Numbered from the stretch's first letter, positions 35,674 through 44,924 are shown. The stretch is DNA of 64,000 nt from Mycolicibacterium iranicum (GCF_014190915.1 NZ_JACHVU010000001.1:434001-498000), one strand, 5' to 3'. A program made the numbers and translations. The notes: generated by a model not told the origin, from the sequence alone.

Positions 35674-36318
35674 TCAGTAGAAGTTCACGGGGGGCAGCGG
35701 CCTGATACCGCCCCCGCTGTTGCCTCCGGAGAACCTCACCGACGCCTCGGACGTGTCCCGGAGGGACAGGGTTCCTACGTGGCGGAACCGCCCGACGGGC
35801 GGGCTGATCTCGAAGCTGAGCTCGTCGCCGGTGCCGAAGCGGACATCGGGTCCTGCGACGGGCGTCCTGACGCCGAACAGGATCGGTTGCAGACCCGCCA
35901 GGTAGAGCCACAGCGACGAATACAGGCTCGCCACCGGGTCGGCGGGGAGCACGGCATGGTGCATGGGCGCGCCGTCGCCCGAGGAGGCCAGCAGGAAGTC
36001 CTGGTCTCTGCCCGAACCGTGGGCATCCGGGAGCTTGATGTGCAGCCAGCGCGGTTCGTTGCCCGGCCGGCCGGGACCCGTCTGCACCACGGCGCGGTGG
36101 TGCGCGCCGGGTTCCAGGATGGGAACCCCGCCGGGCACCTCAGCATCGGAGTCGATGGTCAGGACCGCGTCGAACGTGGCGGTGTCTTCTGTGGGCGTGG
36201 TCTCGACCTGCCCGATCACGGCGGCGACGGTGGCTCTGACCGCGCGCGACCCTGCTGACAGAGTGGCTGAATCCGCTATACGCATGACCGGCACGTACCC
36301 CGTCGCGCCGTCGACCAC
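35674..36318 (-). CDS. Hypothetical protein, unrecognised
   Basis: 214 residues; ATG at 36318 used, with an internal ATG at 36285 (M-R-I-A-D-S) as alternative. No signal peptide, membrane segment or catalytic motif is visible. The composition suggests a compact beta-rich soluble protein (repeated V/T-rich strands, a G-V-P-I-L-E-P-G-A-H-H turn and an end P-P-V-N-F-Y). It stands alone between DUF3072 and the GlxA-type regulator gene. Coding status is supported by length and normal codon bias. Confidence 0.65.
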   Translation of the reverse strand: MVDGATGYVPVMRIADSATLSAGSRAVRATVAAVIGQVETTPTEDTATFDAVLTIDSDAEVPGGVPILEPGAHHRAVVQTGPGRPGNEPRWLHIKLPDAHGSGRDQDFLLASSGDGAPMHHAVLPADPVASLYSSLWLYLAGLQPILFGVRTPVAGPDVRFGTGDELSFEISPPVGRFRHVGTLSLRDTSEASVRFSGGNSGGGIRPLPPVNFY

Positions 36319-36426
36319 GCGGGGCCGCCGCGATCGTCACGCCGGCGTCAGCGGTCGGCCACCACGCTGCTCTCCCTCACCGTGCTCGGCCGTATCCGGG
36401 GCCGCGCCGCCGTCCGCTGAAGCACC

Positions 36427-37389
36427 TCAGCCGCCGGCGAACACCCGGCGGTAGCTCGTCGGGGACATCCCCAGCCCGCGCCGGAGGTGATGCCGCAAAT
36501 TCCCGGCGGACCCCAGGCCGGACAACCGGGCCACCTCGTCGACGCTGAGATCGCGCCCCTCGAGGAGTTCCCGGGCGCGGTCGACCCGGCGATGACGCAC
36601 CCACTCCCCCGGGGGTTGTCCCGTCTCCTCGCGGAACCTGCGGATGAAGGTGCGCGAACTCATCCCGGCGTGACCGGCGAGCTGCCGGATGGTGAGCGGT
36701 TCTGCCAGATTCGCGACGGCCCATGCGCGGGTGCTCGCCGTCGAAGCGAAATCGTCTGCGGGAACGTGACTCTCGATGAACTGCGCCTGGCCTCCTTCGC
36801 GCCACGGCGGCACGACGCAGTACCGTGCGACGGCGTTGGCCACCTGCGTTCCGTGGTCACTCCGGATGATGTGCAGACACAGATCGATCCCGGCCGCCAA
36901 CCCGGCCGAGGTCAGCACGTCGCCGTCGTCGACGAACAACACGTTCGCGTCCACATGCACCTCCGGGTGCAGCGCCCGCAGCGCCGCGGCGTGCTGCCAG
37001 TGGGTGGTCGCCGGTCTGCCGTCCAGCAGGCCGGCCGCGGCGAGGACGAAGGCGCCCGTGCAGATGGAGACGACGCGTGCCGAGGGCGCGATGGTGGCCA
37101 GCGCCGCTGCGGCGTCCGACTCGAGCCGGCCGTGAAGGCGGGCCGGCGGATACCGCGTTCCCGGCACCACGACGGTGTCGGCGGTCGCGAGGGCCTCGGC
37201 GCCCGCGGCCGGCAGGATGCCGAATCCCGTGTTCGACAGCACGGGTTCTGGTGTGAGGCCGCACGTCACGACGTCGTACAGCGGGGAACCGTCGGCATCG
37301 GTGGCTGCGCCGAACAGCGTCGGCGCGATCGCGGCGTCGAAGCCGATGACCGGCTCCAAGAGCAGCACGGCGACGCGATGCGGAGGCAC
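36427..37389 (-). CDS. GlxA-type transcriptional regulator (DJ-1/PfpI plus AraC HTH)
   Basis: 320 residues. The N-terminal half (about 5-175) is a DJ-1/PfpI-like domain with the nucleophile-elbow-like S-I-C-T-G-A-F-V-L-A-A-A-G-L-L-D-G-R. The C-terminal half is an AraC-type double HTH with M-S-S-R-T-F-I-R-R-F and the P-x-x-Y-R-R-V-F end. Such proteins sense a metabolite and activate neighbouring genes. The divergent MFS carrier is the likely target. The GTG at 37389 is used because it begins the P-P-H-R-V-A-V-L-L-L-E-P strand. Confidence 0.88.
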   Translation of the reverse strand: MPPHRVAVLLLEPVIGFDAAIAPTLFGAATDADGSPLYDVVTCGLTPEPVLSNTGFGILPAAGAEALATADTVVVPGTRYPPARLHGRLESDAAAALATIAPSARVVSICTGAFVLAAAGLLDGRPATTHWQHAAALRALHPEVHVDANVLFVDDGDVLTSAGLAAGIDLCLHIIRSDHGTQVANAVARYCVVPPWREGGQAQFIESHVPADDFASTASTRAWAVANLAEPLTIRQLAGHAGMSSRTFIRRFREETGQPPGEWVRHRRVDRARELLEGRDLSVDEVARLSGLGSAGNLRHHLRRGLGMSPTSYRRVFAGG

Positions 37390-37471
37390 GTCGACATGAT
37401 GGCATGTTTTTGACGAATGACGGCAGTCTTGCCACTGGCCGGGGCCTGCTTCGCCACGCGATAGTCGAGCG

Positions 37472-38794
37472 GTGACCGTGACCGCACGTTCTCCGCGCAA
37501 CGCCGTCCGTCTGCACTGGGCGTGGGTGGTCGCGGCCGTCAGCTTCGTCGCACTCCTCGGTGCCGCCGGTTTCCGGTCGGTGCCCGGCGTGATGATGAAC
37601 CCCCTGCACCATGAGTTCGGGTGGTCACACGGCACCGTCGGGCTGGCGATGTCGGTGAACATGACCCTGTTCGGTGTGACGGCCCCGTTCGCCGCCGCCC
37701 TCATGGACCGCTTCGGCATCCGCCCGGTGCTGACCGCGGCACTGGGTCTCATCGCCGCGGGCAGCGCGTTGAGCGTCACGATGACGACGAGCTGGCAGCT
37801 CGTCCTGCTGTGGGGCGTGTTCGTCGGTACGGGCACGGGCGCCATCTCGATGGGGTTCGTCGCCACCATCGCCACCCGCTGGTTCGAGAAACACCGGGGC
37901 CTCGTGACCGGCGTGCTGACCGCCGCCAGCGCCACCGGCCAACTCATCTTCCTGCCGGTCGTCGCCGCGATCACCACCCACCACGGCTGGCGCTGGGCGT
38001 CTCTGGTGGTTGCAGCCGCGGCACTGGCAGTGGTCCCACCGGTACTGCTCCTCATGCGGAACTGGCCGCAGGACAAGGGCCTCGGGCGCTACGGGCTCGA
38101 TGCGCCCACAGTCTCCGGTGATTCACCGCGCCCGCCCGGAAGCAGCTTCGCCGCCGCGTTCTCCGGTCTGCTCCTCGGTGCGCGCGTGCCGGCCTTCTGG
38201 CTACTGGCGGGCAGCTTCGCGATCTGCGGCATGACCACCAACGGTCTGATCGGCACCCACTTCATCCCTGCAGCCAACGACCACGGCATGCCGACGACGG
38301 TGGCCGCCGGACTCCTCGCCGTCGTGGGCGTACTGGACGTCGCAGGCACGGTCTTCTCCGGGTGGCTGACCGACCGGGTCGACCCGCGGATCCTTCTCGT
38401 CGTCTACTACACCGGCCGGGGCCTGTCCCTGATCGCACTGCCCGCCCTGCTCTCCCCGCACGCCGAACCGGGGACGTGGGTGTTCATCATCTTCTACGGG
38501 CTGGACTGGGTGGCCACCGTCCCACCGACCATCGCGCTGTGCCGGGTGTACTTCGGGGACAGGGCCCCCATCGTGTTCGGGTGGGTGTTCGCCGCACACC
38601 AACTGGGCGCCGCCGCAGCTGCCGCAGGCGCCGGCTGGATCCGGGACCTCCGCGGAGATTACGACCTGGCGTTCTACCTCGCGGCGGGTCTGTGCGCAGT
38701 CGCCGCGCTGCTGTGCCTGTCGGTGCGCCGTCAGCGGTCGACGATCTGCAGCACCTCGGCCTCCTCGACCGCGGCCATCGACAACGTCCGGTAG
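37472..38794 (+). CDS. MFS transporter (MCT-like)
   Basis: 440 residues with twelve predicted membrane helices, an F-G-W-S-H-G-T-V near the first loop, the MFS loop motif D-R-F-G-I-R-P-V and D-R-V-D-P-R in the second half. The family includes monocarboxylate-type and other small organic-acid carriers; the substrate is unknown. The last about 20 codons overlap the 3' end of recQ on the other strand (64 bases), an unusually long convergent overlap, and the tail they encode (Ser/Thr-rich) is not typical of the family. The GTG start is 82 bases from the divergent regulator start. Confidence 0.88.
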   Translation: MTVTARSPRNAVRLHWAWVVAAVSFVALLGAAGFRSVPGVMMNPLHHEFGWSHGTVGLAMSVNMTLFGVTAPFAAALMDRFGIRPVLTAALGLIAAGSALSVTMTTSWQLVLLWGVFVGTGTGAISMGFVATIATRWFEKHRGLVTGVLTAASATGQLIFLPVVAAITTHHGWRWASLVVAAAALAVVPPVLLLMRNWPQDKGLGRYGLDAPTVSGDSPRPPGSSFAAAFSGLLLGARVPAFWLLAGSFAICGMTTNGLIGTHFIPAANDHGMPTTVAAGLLAVVGVLDVAGTVFSGWLTDRVDPRILLVVYYTGRGLSLIALPALLSPHAEPGTWVFIIFYGLDWVATVPPTIALCRVYFGDRAPIVFGWVFAAHQLGAAAAAAGAGWIRDLRGDYDLAFYLAAGLCAVAALLCLSVRRQRSTICSTSASSTAAIDNVR

Positions 38795-40344
38795 CCGTAC
38801 TCGTCGAACAGCACGGTGACGCGGTCCGGTTCCCCGTCGAGCACCACGCCGTGACCCCATTCGCGATGGTTCACCGCGGTGTTCAGCGGAAGGGCGGAAT
38901 CGCCGGTGTCGGGTTGGTCGGTCTCCTCGCAGCCGTCGCAGTTGCCGCACGGGGTTCCGAGATGCTCACCGAAATACGCGAGCAGGTTCCGGCGCCGGCA
39001 GTCTGTGGTGTCGGCGTAGCCGCGCAGCATCTCCACGCGCGTCTTGTCCACGCGCTCAGCGGCTTCGGCGATACCGACCGCGCGCCGGACAGCCTCGCCG
39101 ACAGTGCCGTCTCCGGCGACGAACCCTCGGGCGGTCGAGGTCACCGCGGCGGCCTGCTCCAGCAGGTTCACGGAATGTGTCAGCGCCCGGCCGCGGACGC
39201 CCAGGTCCTCGCGCAACTGCTTGAGCCGTTTGGGCGCAGAGCCCACCGCACGGAACACCGCGCCGAGCAGTTTCTCGTCGGCAGACCCTGACGCGAAGAA
39301 CTTCGCCAGCGAGAGGTCCTCGGCACGGAAGAACAACCGTGCGACAGCGGGGTCACCGTCACGACCGGCGCGACCGATCTGCTGGTAGTAGCTGTCCAGG
39401 GAATCCGGTACGGATGCGTGGAGGACGAAGCGCACATCGGGTTTGTCGATTCCCATGCCGAACGCCGAAGTCGCTGTCACGACGGAGTACTCGCCGTCGT
39501 GGAACCCCCTGTGCACCGCATCCTTCTCGGACGCGCGCAGACCGGCGTGATAGGCGGCCGCGGTGACCCCGCGCTCCCGCAGTTGCGCGGCGTAGGCCTC
39601 GGCCTCCCTGCGCGTGGCGGTGTAGACCAGCCCGGGCCCCGGCAGGTCGGCCGCCGCGTCCAGCACCGCCGCGTGCTTGCGCTGCTCCTCCTGAAACGTC
39701 AGCACTTCCAGCCGGATCTCCGGTCTGTCGAACCCTGCGGCGATCATCAGGGGGTCGCGCAACCGCAGGTGGTCGGCGATGTCGCCGCGCACGATCGGTG
39801 ACGCGGTCGCCGTCAGCGCCACCACCGGCACGTCGCCGCGCCCGATGCGTTCGATCGCGTCGGCGAGGCGCAGGTATCCCGGGCGGAAGTCGTGCCCCCA
39901 CGCCGATACGCAATGCGCCTCGTCGACGACGATGAGCCCGATCCCCAACCCCGCCAACTCCGTGACCAACTCGTCCTTCAGCAACTGCTCCGGCGAGACG
40001 AACAGGTACTTCGCCCGCCCGGCGCGTATCGCTTCCCAGCTGTCGTCGTTCTCCGCAGCACCCTGACGCGAGTTGATCGCCACAGCATCGGGGGCCCCGC
40101 TGTCGCGCAGCGCGTCGATCTGGTCCTGCTGCAGGGCGATCAGCGGGGACACGACCACTGTCGGGCCGTCGATCAGAGTCGCGGGGACCTGGTAGATCGC
40201 CGACTTTCCCGACCCCGTCGGCATCACCGCGAGCACGTCCCGGCGGTCGAGGACGGCCTGCATCGCGTCGCGCTGTTCCGGCCGGAGCTCGGTCCACCCG
40301 AACAGGCGCTCCGCGGTCGCATCGAGATCGTGGTGCATCGTCAC
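38731..40344 (-). CDS. recQ: RecQ-family ATP-dependent DNA helicase
   Basis: 537 residues. Helicase motifs are clear: Q-like motif F-G-W-x-x-L-R-P-E-Q-R-D-A, Walker A M-P-T-G-S-G-K-S-A near 41-49, D-E-A-H-C, T-A-T-A-S and Q-x-x-G-R-A-G-R-D-G. The zinc-binding domain has C-R-R-R, then C-G-N-C-D-G-C. The winged-helix and HRDC parts are short or replaced by a C-terminal beta segment. It unwinds forked DNA in repair. Start GTG at 40344 with ATG two codons later as alternative. Confidence 0.9.
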   Translation of the reverse strand: MTMHHDLDATAERLFGWTELRPEQRDAMQAVLDRRDVLAVMPTGSGKSAIYQVPATLIDGPTVVVSPLIALQQDQIDALRDSGAPDAVAINSRQGAAENDDSWEAIRAGRAKYLFVSPEQLLKDELVTELAGLGIGLIVVDEAHCVSAWGHDFRPGYLRLADAIERIGRGDVPVVALTATASPIVRGDIADHLRLRDPLMIAAGFDRPEIRLEVLTFQEEQRKHAAVLDAAADLPGPGLVYTATRREAEAYAAQLRERGVTAAAYHAGLRASEKDAVHRGFHDGEYSVVTATSAFGMGIDKPDVRFVLHASVPDSLDSYYQQIGRAGRDGDPAVARLFFRAEDLSLAKFFASGSADEKLLGAVFRAVGSAPKRLKQLREDLGVRGRALTHSVNLLEQAAAVTSTARGFVAGDGTVGEAVRRAVGIAEAAERVDKTRVEMLRGYADTTDCRRRNLLAYFGEHLGTPCGNCDGCEETDQPDTGDSALPLNTAVNHREWGHGVVLDGEPDRVTVLFDEYGYRTLSMAAVEEAEVLQIVDR

Positions 40345-40513
40345 CCGCAGCGCTGTACCCGGGCTGCGGGCCCCTAATCAGTTGTGCTGTGGCCGTGGCG
40401 CACTCGTCACAAAGCGGTCAGGACGCACACGTGTCGGCGGCGTGTCGGTGGGTATTCGTCGATAGGCGCGGTCGCCGACATCGCGGCGGACCGCTAGACC
40501 ACAGGAGGCCCCG

Positions 40514-40933
40514 GTGCCGAAGACAACGAAATCCGGTGACGCGAAGAAGAGCGAACTGCCGAGCACCTTGAAGAAGAGCGACGCGAAAGCCCAGCGCACC
40601 TTCGCCAAGGCGCACGACTCGGCCGCCGACGAGTACGGCGAAGGTCAGCGTGCCCACCGCGTCGCCTACAGCGCGCTCAAGCACAGCTACGAGAAGGTCG
40701 GCGACCACTGGGAACCCAAGGATGAGAAGGGGCCGTCCGACGAGCGCAGCGAGAGCGGCGGGCCGAACCCAAAGGGTGAGAGTGCCGAGGGTGTCAACGC
40801 CAACGCCACCAAAAAGCACCTCGTCGACGTGGCGCGGCGACTCGCCATTTCCGGTCGGTCGACGATGACCAAGGACGAACTGGTCACGGCCATCAAGAAG
40901 GCCAACCGCCGCGTGAGCAGGCGCGGCCGCTAG
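40514..40933 (+). CDS. ChaB-family protein with Rho-N-like tail
   Basis: 139 residues from a GTG with CAGGAGG upstream. The N-terminal part L-P-S-T-L-K-K-S-D-A-K-A-Q-R-T-F-x-K-A-H-D-S-A matches ChaB, and the C-terminal K-K-H-L-V-D-V-A-R-R-L-A-I-S-G-R-S-x-M-x-K-D-E-L resembles the SAP/Rho N-terminal helix pair that binds nucleic acids. Lys-rich throughout. Function is unclear. Its TAG and the stop of the convergent gene share the tetranucleotide CTAG. Confidence 0.85.
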   Translation: MPKTTKSGDAKKSELPSTLKKSDAKAQRTFAKAHDSAADEYGEGQRAHRVAYSALKHSYEKVGDHWEPKDEKGPSDERSESGGPNPKGESAEGVNANATKKHLVDVARRLAISGRSTMTKDELVTAIKKANRRVSRRGR

Positions 40934-41199
40934 GCCTTCCCCGTGCGCTCCCGGTGCTTGCAGCCGGGCCAGCAGCAGGGCCGGCGCATCCCCTCCTCCA
41001 GTTCCTCCTGAGTACGCCGGATACGTCGCTCGCGCGTCGCGTCCTGCTTGGCGTCCTCGACCCAGCAGATGAACTCGTTACGTGCCAGCGGCGTGATGTC
41101 TCGCCACGCTGCGAGCGCACTCTCGTTCCCTGCCAGCGCTGCCCGCAGATCCGCGGGCAGCGTGTGTACGACCCCGCCCGGTATTCGCTGACCACCCAC
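40930..41199 (-). CDS. YdeI/OmpD-associated (OmdA) C-terminal domain protein
   Basis: 89 residues from a GTG. The string L-P-A-D-L-R-A-A-L, then W-x-x-I-T-P-L-A-R-N-E-[FW]-I-C-W-V-E-x-A-K-x-x-x-T-R-x-x-R-I, is typical of the OmdA family. A cysteine-rich tail (CCWPGCKHR) follows, which could bind a metal. Function unknown. Confidence 0.8.
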   Translation of the reverse strand: MGGQRIPGGVVHTLPADLRAALAGNESALAAWRDITPLARNEFICWVEDAKQDATRERRIRRTQEELEEGMRRPCCWPGCKHRERTGKA

Positions 41200-41287
41200 G
41201 CCGGTCAGGGTAACCCCGGGCCCGGCTTCTCCTGCCCCGTGTCGCTCCGTTCGTGTGACACGATCGAGGCGGCGGACAGGAGGGGTC

Positions 41288-43165
41288 ATGGCGGTGTCGC
41301 TGTCGACGGTGCGGGCCACGGAGCCCGACAGGCTCGTCGACGCCGCCGAGGCGATGAACCGCAAACACTCCGAACTGCAGGCGGTCATCGCCGGCGAACG
41401 CGAGATGCTGTCGGTGCTGCAGGACCGCTGGACCGGCGAGGCCGCCTCCGCGGCGCTCACGCGGGGCCTCAAGGACATCGGCGTCCAGGACCGCGTCGCC
41501 CGACGGCTGCTCCATCTCGAGTCCGCACTGCGCAACGGCGGCCTGCAGATGGGGGCGCTGCGTGACGCGCTGATCGACCTGGTCGAGACGACCGAACGCT
41601 ACGGCTTCGCCGTCGCCGACGACGGCACCGTCACCCCCCAGCAGTGGATCGTCGGCCGGTTCCTCGACAGCATCGCCGACGGCCTCAGCGCTGCGGTGAA
41701 GAAGATGCTGCAACTGTTCACCGACCTCGACGAGAACACCGCCTCGGCGATCGACCAGGCGGCCGGAGTCGACATCCCGAATCCCGCGGTCGAGGTCGGC
41801 GGTGAGCAGATACCGATCCCCTCCCCGGACACCGCCGCGGCCGACGTCGGCGAATGGTGGAATTCGCTCACCGACCGACAGCGCAGCGAACTGATCGCCG
41901 AGCACCCCCCGATGCTCGGCAATCTCAACGGGATCCCGGCCCAGGCAAGGGATTCCATCAATGTGGCCGTCATGGACGACGACCTGGACAGGGTCGAGAA
42001 CGTCGCCGAACGCCACGGGGTATCGCCCGGCGAGGTCGCGGCCAACCCCGCGCGCTACGGCCTGTCCGACAGCGACGCCACGCGCTACCGGAACGCCACG
42101 AAGACCCAGGAGGGTCTCTTCCACCAGATGACCGGCGAGAACGAACTCCCCGGGCCGGACGGAAGTCCGCGGCGCTACAGCGACATCGCCGCCGCCGAAC
42201 GGGCGGAACAGAACTGGCGGCCCACCATGCTGTGGGCCTACGACCCGCAGGCCTTCGACGGCAAAGGTCGGGCCGCCGTCGCGATCGGTAACCCCGACCG
42301 GGCCGCCAACACCGCGGTCATCGTTCCCGGCACCAGCGCCAGCGTGCGGGACGGCTGGCTGTCGGACAACCACAACGACGCCATCAACCTCTACAACCAG
42401 TCGATGCGCGTCGACCCCGGCGACCCCACCGCGGTCCTCTCCTGGATGGGCTACAACACCCCCGAAAGCTTCACCGACCCGAACATCGCCACCACCGGCC
42501 TGGCACGCACCGGAGGCGACGCCCTCGCCTGGGATGTCAACGGCCTGCACGTGACTCACGCAGCGGACCTTCCGCACCACGTCACGGTCGCCGGGCACTC
42601 CTACGGATCCACCACCGTCGCAGACGCCTTCGCCAACAGCGGCCTGCGGGCCGACAACGCCATCCTGCTGGGCAGCCCCGGTACCGACGTCGCGCAGAGC
42701 GCAGCCGACTTCGGCGTCGACGGCGGACGGGTCTACATCGGCGATGCGTCGACCGATCCGGTCGGATGGCTCGGCCAGATGGGTAACGACCTGCCCGGAG
42801 ATCTCAACGAGTCCCTCGGCAACATGATGGGCCCCTCGGCCGGGCTCGGCGCCGACCCGGCGTTCGAGGACTTCGGTGCGACGCGCTTCCGGGCCGAGGT
42901 GCCCGGTGCCGACATGATCGACCCCGCCGATCACTCCTACTACTACACGCCGGGCAGCGAATCGCTGCGCAGCGTCGCCGAGATCGTGACCGGCAACGGT
43001 GGCCGCCTCGACGAACTCGGTCTGCTGGCACAGCCCCGCACCGAGCTCACCGTGTCCACCCCCCAGAATGCCGACCTGCCCTTCGTCGGCGAAGTCCCCC
43101 TGCCTCACCTGAGCGTCGACACACCCGCGATCTACGACCCCGAATGGAATCGACCAGCGCAATGA
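41288..43165 (+). CDS. WXG100-like domain fused to an alpha/beta hydrolase (DUF1023)
   Basis: 625 residues; the ATG at 41288 has AGGAGGGG upstream. The first about 100 residues are helical with a W-T-G turn (L-Q-D-R-W-T-G-E-A-A), which resembles an ESX-type N-terminal targeting domain. The C-terminal half is an alpha/beta hydrolase of the DUF1023 type with the nucleophile elbow G-H-S-Y-G (Ser near residue 437) and a P-G-T-S-A oxyanion-like loop. There is no signal peptide, so type VII export is plausible but not shown. A small lipoprotein gene follows after 7 bases. It could be a secreted lipase, an esterase or a toxin. Confidence 0.8.
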   Translation: MAVSLSTVRATEPDRLVDAAEAMNRKHSELQAVIAGEREMLSVLQDRWTGEAASAALTRGLKDIGVQDRVARRLLHLESALRNGGLQMGALRDALIDLVETTERYGFAVADDGTVTPQQWIVGRFLDSIADGLSAAVKKMLQLFTDLDENTASAIDQAAGVDIPNPAVEVGGEQIPIPSPDTAAADVGEWWNSLTDRQRSELIAEHPPMLGNLNGIPAQARDSINVAVMDDDLDRVENVAERHGVSPGEVAANPARYGLSDSDATRYRNATKTQEGLFHQMTGENELPGPDGSPRRYSDIAAAERAEQNWRPTMLWAYDPQAFDGKGRAAVAIGNPDRAANTAVIVPGTSASVRDGWLSDNHNDAINLYNQSMRVDPGDPTAVLSWMGYNTPESFTDPNIATTGLARTGGDALAWDVNGLHVTHAADLPHHVTVAGHSYGSTTVADAFANSGLRADNAILLGSPGTDVAQSAADFGVDGGRVYIGDASTDPVGWLGQMGNDLPGDLNESLGNMMGPSAGLGADPAFEDFGATRFRAEVPGADMIDPADHSYYYTPGSESLRSVAEIVTGNGGRLDELGLLAQPRTELTVSTPQNADLPFVGEVPLPHLSVDTPAIYDPEWNRPAQ

Positions 43166-43172
43166 GGGACCG

Positions 43173-43712
43173 ATGACCTTGGTTGCCCGGCGCCGCGCCG
43201 CGGCGATACTCGTCCTCGCCGCCACGGCGGTGCCTGCTACAGGAGGTTGCTCCCCGATGTTCCCGTTCCACCGCGACGAGCCCGAAGCGACTCCGATCTC
43301 CGACGAGGACTCGCGCGCCCAAGTGGTCGACGCGGCCAAAGAGCTTGTGCGCGCGGCGAATCTGGACGTCACCTATGCGAACCTGCAGTGGGAGTGGTGC
43401 AACGACCAGGGCGAGCCCCCTTTCCGCACCAAAATCGAAATCGCGTTCGTGGTGCCGCCGGGCATGACCGCCCAGGAGTTCGGCGCCACGGTCGCATCGA
43501 CCGCCGCGGCGCAACCCGGATGGGCGCCGGGACCGCCGCCGGGGAACCACGCCGCCGGCGACATCGTCCGCAAGGGCGGGGTCTGGGCCGTCGTCGGCCC
43601 CGGCAACTATCCGCAGCGCGGCGGGATCGAGATCTTCGGCGAGTGCCGCAACATGAACGACCACCGCGACACCGCGGGTGTCGAGATCACCGCCGAGGTG
43701 CGGGGCGACTGA
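43173..43712 (+). CDS. Small probable lipoprotein, partner of the hydrolase gene
   Basis: 179 residues. An N-terminal signal-like segment (basic start, hydrophobic core A-A-I-L-V-L-A-A-T) ends at a Cys in A-T-G-G-C, a non-standard lipobox. The mature part begins S-P-M-F and has a conserved-looking W-E-W-C and a final C-R-N-M pair of cysteines. It is not recognised. It starts 8 bases after the hydrolase gene, so it may be an immunity, anchoring or chaperone partner; this is inference. Its TGA abuts the stop of the convergent lipoprotein gene (TGATCA). Confidence 0.75.
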   Translation: MTLVARRRAAAILVLAATAVPATGGCSPMFPFHRDEPEATPISDEDSRAQVVDAAKELVRAANLDVTYANLQWEWCNDQGEPPFRTKIEIAFVVPPGMTAQEFGATVASTAAAQPGWAPGPPPGNHAAGDIVRKGGVWAVVGPGNYPQRGGIEIFGECRNMNDHRDTAGVEITAEVRGD

Positions 43713-44924
43713 TCAGTCGGAGACCAGCAGCGCGTACTGCGCGGCGAGCAGCTGGTGCGCATCGCGCTTCTGTGTGGACTGCGCCTCGATGGCGTACTGC
43801 TCACCTGTTGCGACGCAATAGAACCCGAATGCCGGGGCCTGAACGCAGGTGCTGTCCGGAAGGCCGTCGACCGGGTCCGTCGGTGAGCCCTGCATGGCGG
43901 CGACCTGATTGACGAGTCCGTCGGCGAGCTTCTGCGCCGAGGCACCGTCGGCGGTCCGATACACCGCCGTCTTCCCCGTGCCCACCAGATCGGTGCCCGT
44001 TTCGGAGAACAGACCCGCCGTCTGCGCCGGATCCGTCTGGAAGTGCAGCGCCCCGCGCGGGCCCCACGCCCAGTTCTGGATCACCGTCGCATCGGCGGCA
44101 GGCACCAGGAGGGTGCGGGCGAGCAGTCCGGACGGATCCAGCGGCAGCGCCGCGAGGTCGGCCGGCGGCGTGGGCGTGAACTGGTCGATCAGGGGCGCCT
44201 GGGCGTCCAGCGCCCTGCCGATCATCCCGACTGCCGCGGGAAGTCCGTTGTAGGACTGCGCAACCTGCATCAGCACGTATGGCCCCCGCGCGGTGAAGGA
44301 CCGCACGGTGAACTGTTCCCGGCCGACCGTGGGGTCGGTGAACGGGTAGGCCGATGTCAGCGTCCCGTCGTGGCCGGGCACCGGCACCCTGGTGCGCGTC
44401 GCGCCGCTCGTCGGTTCCGCGAGGGCGCTGTCGGCCATGTCGGTGGCCGCCGCAGCCGCAGCCGCGTCGTCGGTGTACCGGACCACGCCGTTGATCAGGA
44501 TGGTCTTGTCGGCGGACTGCCGGGACGAGACGAAGCCGGTGAGGAAAGGGTGCCGTCCGGCGGCCTCGGCCACCGCCTTGGGCCCCACGAGCTCGAGGGC
44601 CTCGGGCCCCTTGAGGACCAGTGTGTTGGCGTACGGCTCGATCAGTGTGGGATCGACATCCCAAGGGCCGATGACGAAGTCGGCCATCCGGCGGCCCTCG
44701 ACGATCCGGCCCGCCTGCTCGCTGCCCGCTGTGCCCAGCGGTGGCTGCGGCCGGGTGGGGTAGTTGCCGACGTCCAGCGCAGAGACGTCGACGGTGCTCG
44801 TCGGCGCAGGCGTCTGCGACGAGGCCGCCGATTCCTGGGGCGCTTCCGTGCCGCACCCGGCGACCAATAAGGCCAGTGCGGCGGCGGCGCTTGTCGTTCG
44901 GACAACGGTCTTCGGCTTCCCCAT
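43713..44924 (-). CDS. DUF7373-type mycobacterial lipoprotein (copy 1)
   Basis: 403 residues from the ATG at 44924. A lipoprotein signal ends with the lipobox L-V-A-G-C. The mature part is a large secreted domain with strings shared with the product at 58144-59379: N-Y-P-T, G-x-x-x-x-G-R-R-M-[AL]-[DN]-F, G-P-W-D-[VA]-D-P-[TS]-L-I-E, A-L-H-F-Q-T-D-P, and C-V-A-T-x-x-Q-Y-x-I-E-A-Q. The C-terminus ends with an A-A-Q-Y-A-L-L motif. Function is unknown. An in-frame ATG at 45032 has a better ribosome site (GAGGAG) and would add 36 residues before the signal peptide. Confidence 0.85.
   Translation of the reverse strand: MGKPKTVVRTTSAAAALALLVAGCGTEAPQESAASSQTPAPTSTVDVSALDVGNYPTRPQPPLGTAGSEQAGRIVEGRRMADFVIGPWDVDPTLIEPYANTLVLKGPEALELVGPKAVAEAAGRHPFLTGFVSSRQSADKTILINGVVRYTDDAAAAAAATDMADSALAEPTSGATRTRVPVPGHDGTLTSAYPFTDPTVGREQFTVRSFTARGPYVLMQVAQSYNGLPAAVGMIGRALDAQAPLIDQFTPTPPADLAALPLDPSGLLARTLLVPAADATVIQNWAWGPRGALHFQTDPAQTAGLFSETGTDLVGTGKTAVYRTADGASAQKLADGLVNQVAAMQGSPTDPVDGLPDSTCVQAPAFGFYCVATGEQYAIEAQSTQKRDAHQLLAAQYALLVSD

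Noticed and set aside
41078..43372. A 764-codon - strand frame opposite the WXG100-hydrolase gene
   Set aside because: It is a shadow of the hydrolase gene. Its translation has no domain, and it crosses two real genes.
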